Positions 13,394 to 16,156 of a stretch of DNA of 16,156 nucleotides are shown piece after piece (the stretch's first letter is position 1; each line of letters opens with the position of its first letter). The notes beneath the pieces were generated by a model. The model did not search any database. It was not told the origin of the DNA and worked only from the letters and a program-made list of their open reading frames with translations. The stretch is from DATJQA01 sp041169145 (GTDB lineage: Bacteria > Patescibacteriota > Minisyncoccia > UBA6257 > 2-01-FULL-56-20), in assembly GCA_041169145.1 (NCBI GenBank), contig JBEEJO010000012.1, positions 1 through 16,156 on the forward strand. The letters run 5' to 3'. A program made the position numbers and the translations under genes.

Positions 13394-13405
13394 ATTGGCG
13401 TTTCT

Positions 13406-13445
13406 GCGTGCATTCCACGCAGTTTCGTACCTTGGAAATGCACGC
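13406..13445 (+). promoter_or_regulatory. Leader hairpin of the gene at 13481
   Basis: GCGTGCATTCCA (13406-13417) pairs with TGGAAATGCACGC (13433-13445): 12 bp with one bulged base. GCGTG can pair instead with the nearer CACGC at 13416-13420, giving two exclusive shapes. It lies at the 5' end of a ~80-nt leader, well before the Shine-Dalgarno sequence. Confidence 0.55.
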
Positions 13446-13467
13446 AATCACGATCTCTCTTTTGTCT

Positions 13468-13473
13468 AGGAGG
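13468..13473 (+). promoter_or_regulatory. Shine-Dalgarno AGGAGG of the gene at 13481
   Basis: AGGAGG with 7 nt (CAAATCG) to ATG 13481, a near-ideal ribosome binding site and one of few in the window. Confidence 0.8.
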
Positions 13474-13480
13474 CAAATCG

Positions 13481-14320
13481 ATGCGCATTGCGCGGACGTT
13501 GCTCGTTCTCTTCGTGCTGCTCATGGTCTTCATCTCCGCGCCCGTTGGCGCGACGACGTCCCAGGCCCTGCCGCCCGGGGCCGATGACCAGCTGAAGCTG
13601 TACCCCGACCTCGGCCGGCGTCTGACGGTGGACGACATGGCCAAGTTCGGCCTGCACCCGATGCGACTCGAGAAGCCGCTCGCCGTCTTCAACCTGTGGC
13701 GGTCACTCCGCAAGGAGGGTCGGATGGTGTACGAGACCCTGCCAATCGGGGCTCTCGTCCTCGTGACGCCGGAAGGCAGGGCGGTGTACAAGGAGGACTG
13801 CGGCAATCCGGTCGTGGTCCCATCCGTCTGCCCGACGTGTCCCGAGGCGAAGGCCATCGTCGATGCGGCGGTTCCGCCCCCGGCGACACCGACATTCTGG
13901 GATCGGTTCTGGAATGGTCTTTGGGAGACCATCAAGAACTTCCTCAGAGCGCTCGCGACGGTCGCCCTCCTCGCGCTTGCTTGTGCGGCCATCTACTTCA
14001 TGTTTCGTGGCCTCACGGGGATGATCCGCTCGTTCCGCCGTACGCCAGGACCTGCGCCCATACCGGCTCCGGGACCTTCACCGACTCCGGTGACTCCCGT
14101 TCCGCCTCCGCCGACTCCCGTCGTGCCTCCTTCTCCTCCCGTCGCTCCAGCGTTGCCCTCCGGCATCGTCGTGGGGCCGGGGACACTCTACCCTCCGCCC
14201 GGTTCGCACGTGGAGATCGACTACGCAACCGGGACGATCAGGATCTTCATGCGCGGCACCCTCGTTCGTTTCGTGGCGTTGCCGCCGAGGCCGCCGCGTA
14301 AGCGGCCGGTGAAGCCGTAG
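13481..14320 (+). CDS. Membrane protein with signal peptide, extracytoplasmic domain, one TM helix and proline-rich tail; unknown function
   Basis: 279 aa. A signal peptide at 1-24 (TLLVLFVLLMVFISAPVGA) is followed by an extracytoplasmic domain (~25-150: YPDLGRRLTVDDMAKFGL, MVYETLPIGALVLVTPEG, AVYKEDCGNP, VCPTCPEAK, three cysteines in all). One membrane helix lies at ~153-174 (LRALATVALLALACAAIYF), followed by positive charges (RSFRR), so the rest should be cytoplasmic. A Pro-rich stretch (~187-228) links to a short beta-like end (GSHVEIDYATGTIRIFMRG) and a basic tail. All nine lysines are AAG and third positions are mostly G/C, unlike neighbours. A consensus promoter, structured leader and strong Shine-Dalgarno predict high expression. 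No family recognised with confidence. Confidence 0.82.
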   Translation: MRIARTLLVLFVLLMVFISAPVGATTSQALPPGADDQLKLYPDLGRRLTVDDMAKFGLHPMRLEKPLAVFNLWRSLRKEGRMVYETLPIGALVLVTPEGRAVYKEDCGNPVVVPSVCPTCPEAKAIVDAAVPPPATPTFWDRFWNGLWETIKNFLRALATVALLALACAAIYFMFRGLTGMIRSFRRTPGPAPIPAPGPSPTPVTPVPPPPTPVVPPSPPVAPALPSGIVVGPGTLYPPPGSHVEIDYATGTIRIFMRGTLVRFVALPPRPPRKRPVKP

Positions 14321-14355
14321 CTCAGCTGCATGCGTGCATCTCGATTCTTTCATCA

Positions 14356-14383
14356 GGCCCCAGACACGTTGTTGTCTGGGGCC
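14356..14383 (+). terminator. GC hairpin without T-tract after the gene at 13481
   Basis: GGCCCCAGACA (14356-14366), loop CGTTGT, TGTCTGGGGCC (14373-14383): 11 perfect base pairs, 35 nt after the stop. It is followed by GCTGACG, with no T-run. Confidence 0.68.
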
Positions 14384-14411
14384 GCTGACGTTCATGCAGG
14401 GGAGATTTGCG

Positions 14412-14420
14412 TGCTACAAT
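14412..14420 (+). promoter_or_regulatory. Extended -10 promoter (TGCTACAAT) of the endonuclease IV gene
   Basis: TACAAT at 14415-14420 ends 8 nt before ATG 14429, so the mRNA is predicted leaderless. In-frame starts upstream of this box (such as 14330) are therefore unlikely. Confidence 0.65.
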
Positions 14421-14428
14421 TCTTTTAC

Positions 14429-15292
14429 ATGGGCAAGGTCACCATCGGCGCACACGTCTCGGCTGCAGGAGGTCTTTCCAATGCCGTTTTGCATGCCCAA
14501 CATATCGGAGCGGATGTCATACAGTTCTTCGGCTCCTCACCGCGACAATGGGCCGCTCGGGAGCCCCGCGCGGCGGATGCCCTTGAGTTCCGCCGCGCTG
14601 CGGAACGCGCCGGCATCAAACAAGTATTTCTCCACGCGCCCTATCTCATCAATGTCGCGACGTCGGACGTGGCGCTGTGGAAAAAATCGGTGGCGCTCCT
14701 TGCTACGCATATGCGCATTGCGGCAGCGGTGGACGCCAGAGGCGTTGTCGTGCATCTCGGTTCGGGAGAGAGCGGTTTGTTCCGCGACCAGGCGTTGGAT
14801 CGCGCGGTCGCCGGCATAAAACAAGTGCTCCGCCATGCTCCCGGAAAAGCATGGTGCATCATCGAGAACAGCGCCGGCGGGGGAGAGAAGATCGGACGGG
14901 ACCTTGGGGAGATCGCAACCATCATCTCGCGCATCGCATCGCGCCGCGTGGGGGTCTGCTTTGACACCGCGCACGCGTTCGAAGCGGGCATCGTGCCGTC
15001 CTACTCGGCAACGGATGTCGACCGCCTTGCCTCGGAGATCGCACGAACGTTCGGCTGGGAACGCTTGGCTGTCATTCACGCGAACGATTCCAAGACGGCT
15101 TTTGACTCCCATCACGACCGACACGAGAATATCGGCAAAGGGCTCATTGGCGAGGACGGATTCCGGAATCTTTTACGGCATGAAAAATTCCGGCGCGTGC
15201 CATTCGTGCTGGAAGTGCCGGGATACGACGGCAACGGACCGGATAAGAAGAATGTGGACGTGTTGAAAAAATTATTAGGCTCGTTTCAATGA
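14429..15292 (+). CDS. nfo: Endonuclease IV (AP endonuclease)
   Basis: 287 aa, close to E. coli Nfo (285). It cuts the backbone 5' to abasic sites and removes 3' blocking groups, downstream of DNA glycosylases such as the MutY-like protein in this window. All nine trinuclear-zinc ligands are present at near-E. coli spacing: His69 (FLHAPY), His109 (VVHLGS), Glu146 (IIENSAG), Asp179 and His182 (CFDTAHAF), His217 (VIHANDS), Asp230 and His232 (DRHENIG), Glu262 (LEVPGY). GAHVSAAGGL begins at residue 7. ATG 14429 is chosen because numbering then matches the family and the extended -10 box sits just upstream. No Shine-Dalgarno sequence. Confidence 0.96.
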   Translation: MGKVTIGAHVSAAGGLSNAVLHAQHIGADVIQFFGSSPRQWAAREPRAADALEFRRAAERAGIKQVFLHAPYLINVATSDVALWKKSVALLATHMRIAAAVDARGVVVHLGSGESGLFRDQALDRAVAGIKQVLRHAPGKAWCIIENSAGGGEKIGRDLGEIATIISRIASRRVGVCFDTAHAFEAGIVPSYSATDVDRLASEIARTFGWERLAVIHANDSKTAFDSHHDRHENIGKGLIGEDGFRNLLRHEKFRRVPFVLEVPGYDGNGPDKKNVDVLKKLLGSFQ

Positions 15293-15312
15293 AAATCCCC
15301 GATTGGCCGATA

Positions 15313-15321
15313 TGTTATAAT
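15313..15321 (+). promoter_or_regulatory. Extended -10 promoter (TGTTATAAT) of the gene at 15332
   Basis: A perfect TATAAT (15316-15321) ends 10 nt before ATG 15332, giving a leader of only ~3-4 nt. It probably also drives the antiporter gene. Confidence 0.68.
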
Positions 15322-15331
15322 TTCACAAAGA

Positions 15332-15640
15332 ATGACGAAAAAGTTCGTATCCTCGGCGCTGTACGCGATAATTGCAAGTGCAGTTTTGGTCGGTGGAAGC
15401 TCGTTCATCCGGGTTTCCAGTTGGACGAACCCAGAGAGAATACCTGATGGGATTTCAGGGAGAGGAGATTTCGGGTTACCGCTTCCCTATGTACATCGGT
15501 GGTACGGAGGTCTTACTGGTGATGGAGGAACGAACGTTGATTACAGTATGCTTGGCATTGATGTACTCATCGTATCAGTCGTTATGATCCTTGTTATCGG
15601 ACTGTTTCAGGGAGCGTTTAAGCATCGTGCGCACATATAA
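15332..15640 (+). CDS. Small two-TM protein, unknown function
   Basis: 102 aa. An N-terminal hydrophobic helix (~6-25, VSSALYAIIASAVLVGGSSF) and a C-terminal one (~75-94, IDVLIVSVVMILVIGLF) flank a ~48-residue loop rich in Gly, Pro and aromatics (NPERIPDGISGRGDFGLPLP, HRWYGGLTGDGG). The tail KHRAHI is basic, suggesting both ends are cytoplasmic and the loop outside. No family recognised. It has its own -10 box, no Shine-Dalgarno sequence, and ends 3 nt before the antiporter start, so the two are likely co-transcribed. Base composition is more AT-rich than that of the flanking genes. Confidence 0.65.
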   Translation: MTKKFVSSALYAIIASAVLVGGSSFIRVSSWTNPERIPDGISGRGDFGLPLPYVHRWYGGLTGDGGTNVDYSMLGIDVLIVSVVMILVIGLFQGAFKHRAHI

Positions 15641-15643
15641 CAC

Positions 15644-16156
15644 ATGACTGCCGGCATTTTTGAACTTGCCGTAGTGATGCTCATGGCCGCAGCGCTTGGC
15701 GTGGTAGCCAAATTCCTCCGCCAGCCGGTCGTGCTCGCATACCTCGCGACCGGTGCGCTCCTCGCGTACCTCGGGTGGACGAAGCTCATCGACCACGAAA
15801 CGTTCCAGGTCTTTTCGGACCTGGGCATCATGTTCCTGCTCTTTTTGGTCGGGCTGGAAGTGAATTGGGATTCTTTGCGCGTTGTCGGCCGGTCGGCGGT
15901 TCTGCTCGGATTCGGTCAGGTCTTTGTTACGTTCGGGCTCGGCTACGGCATCGCGTGGCTTTTCGGCTTCCCGGCCATCCACGCCGCCTATATCGCATTT
16001 GCGCTCACCATATCGTCCACCGTTATCGTAGTGAAGCTCTTATCCGAGAAGCGCGACTTGCATAGCTTGTCCGGCCGGCTTGCGGTCGGCATTCTCATCG
16101 TCCAGGATATCGCCGCCATTCTTCTGCTCGTTGTTCTTTCGGGTTTTGCGTCCGGC
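15644..16156 (+). CDS. Kef/CPA2-type cation:proton antiporter, N-terminal part (runs off the right edge)
   Basis: The first 171 codons are visible from ATG 15644 without a stop. The family exchanges Na+ or K+ for H+ at the cytoplasmic membrane. The visible part is nearly all membrane helices: MTAGIFELAVVMLMAAALGV, the broken-helix motif FLRQPVVLAYLATGALLAYL (~24-43), FSDLGIMFLLFLVGLEVN (~57-74, typical of CPA2), AFALTISSTVIVVKLLSEK (~119-137) and GRLAVGILIVQDIAAILLLV (~144-163) with the QD motif. These match Kef-type transporters. Whether a TrkA-N (RCK) domain follows cannot be seen. It starts 3 nt after the stop of the small two-TM gene. Confidence 0.92.
   Translation, partial: MTAGIFELAVVMLMAAALGVVAKFLRQPVVLAYLATGALLAYLGWTKLIDHETFQVFSDLGIMFLLFLVGLEVNWDSLRVVGRSAVLLGFGQVFVTFGLGYGIAWLFGFPAIHAAYIAFALTISSTVIVVKLLSEKRDLHSLSGRLAVGILIVQDIAAILLLVVLSGFASG

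Noticed and set aside
13365..13400. AT-rich near-symmetric stretch as a replication origin or AT-rich protein-binding site
   Set aside because: It is fully explained by the consensus promoter. No DnaA-box cluster or iteron repeats are present.
13336..13992. Long open frame on the minus strand opposite the gene at 13481 (and a 201-codon plus-strand frame at 13696-14301)
   Set aside because: Both run over a gene with a signal peptide, TM helix, consensus promoter and strong ribosome site. They show only Arg/Ser/Pro-rich composition typical of GC-rich shadow frames and have no start signals.
14330..14428. N-terminal extension of endonuclease IV and a small peptide in the gap
   Set aside because: It contains the GC hairpin of the upstream gene and the TGCTACAAT box. 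Starting at 14429 puts the zinc ligands at E. coli-like positions.
15575..15982. 135-codon minus-strand frame under the antiporter start
   Set aside because: It overlaps clear Kef-type membrane helices on the plus strand, is rich in charged residues without motifs, and lacks any promoter or ribosome site.
1..16156. tRNA genes, CRISPR array, insertion sequences or phage genes
   Set aside because: No tRNA cloverleaf or T-loop motif, no regularly spaced repeats, and no transposase, integrase or phage structural motifs were seen on either strand.

Overview
The window looks like a chromosomal segment of a Candidate Phyla Radiation (Patescibacteria, probably Parcubacteria-like) bacterium. I base this on recognised family signatures rather than a search: a Cys-rich protein with the GLRNKQYC / NKQYTKEEYEALVPK signature, the CPR-style 3D-domain protein, a cysteine-free HhH glycosylase with an ETN motif, and a sugar-dehydrogenase-like propeller ending in Gmad2 and a GGCSGQLC eight-cysteine tail. 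The standard code (table 11) is used, with TGA as stop. Genes are short, tightly packed and mostly housekeeping. I see no tRNA, CRISPR array, IS element or phage gene.

Layout. 3-788: 3' part of the Cys-rich protein. 877-2921: three genes with 1-nt gaps (DHH phosphoesterase, RNase HI with an N-terminal hybrid-binding domain, zinc-ribbon Nudix hydrolase), a nucleic-acid and nucleotide processing operon. About 2950-3408: RNase P RNA with its own promoter and a perfect terminator. 3497-6013: MgtA-type Mg2+ P-type ATPase. 6100-6942: SIMPL-domain protein, converging on a small anchored protein (6943-7407, minus), which diverges from a PF04120 two-TM protein (7449-7850). 7904-8749 (minus): MltB-like lytic transglycosylase, divergent from a MutY-like glycosylase (8865-9749). 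The latter starts an operon with a PQQ-type sugar dehydrogenase-like protein and a DUF167 protein. 11815-12138: pterin-carbinolamine-dehydratase-like protein. 12140-14390: two very short genes, a 3D-domain cell-wall protein and a proline-rich membrane protein. 14429-15292: endonuclease IV. 15332-15640: small two-TM protein. 15644 to the right edge: start of a Kef/CPA2-type cation:proton antiporter.

Expression signals fall into two classes. Most genes have an extended -10 box (TGnTATAAT-like) only a few bases before the ATG and no Shine-Dalgarno sequence, so their mRNAs are predicted to be leaderless or nearly so. Three genes (54 aa at 12368 minus, 70 aa at 12494, 279 aa at 13481) are different: each has a -35/-10 promoter, a real leader with GGAGG/AGGAGG, and a GC hairpin without a T-tract behind it. 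Every lysine in them is AAG (16 of 16), while neighbours mix AAA and AAG. This is the most unusual pattern in the window. It points either to a highly expressed gene class or to transferred genes of unknown function.

Functionally the region mixes base-excision repair (MutY-like, Nfo), RNA processing (RNase P, RNase H, DHH), envelope genes (MltB-like, 3D, SIMPL, sugar-dehydrogenase-like) and ion transport (MgtA, PF04120, Kef).
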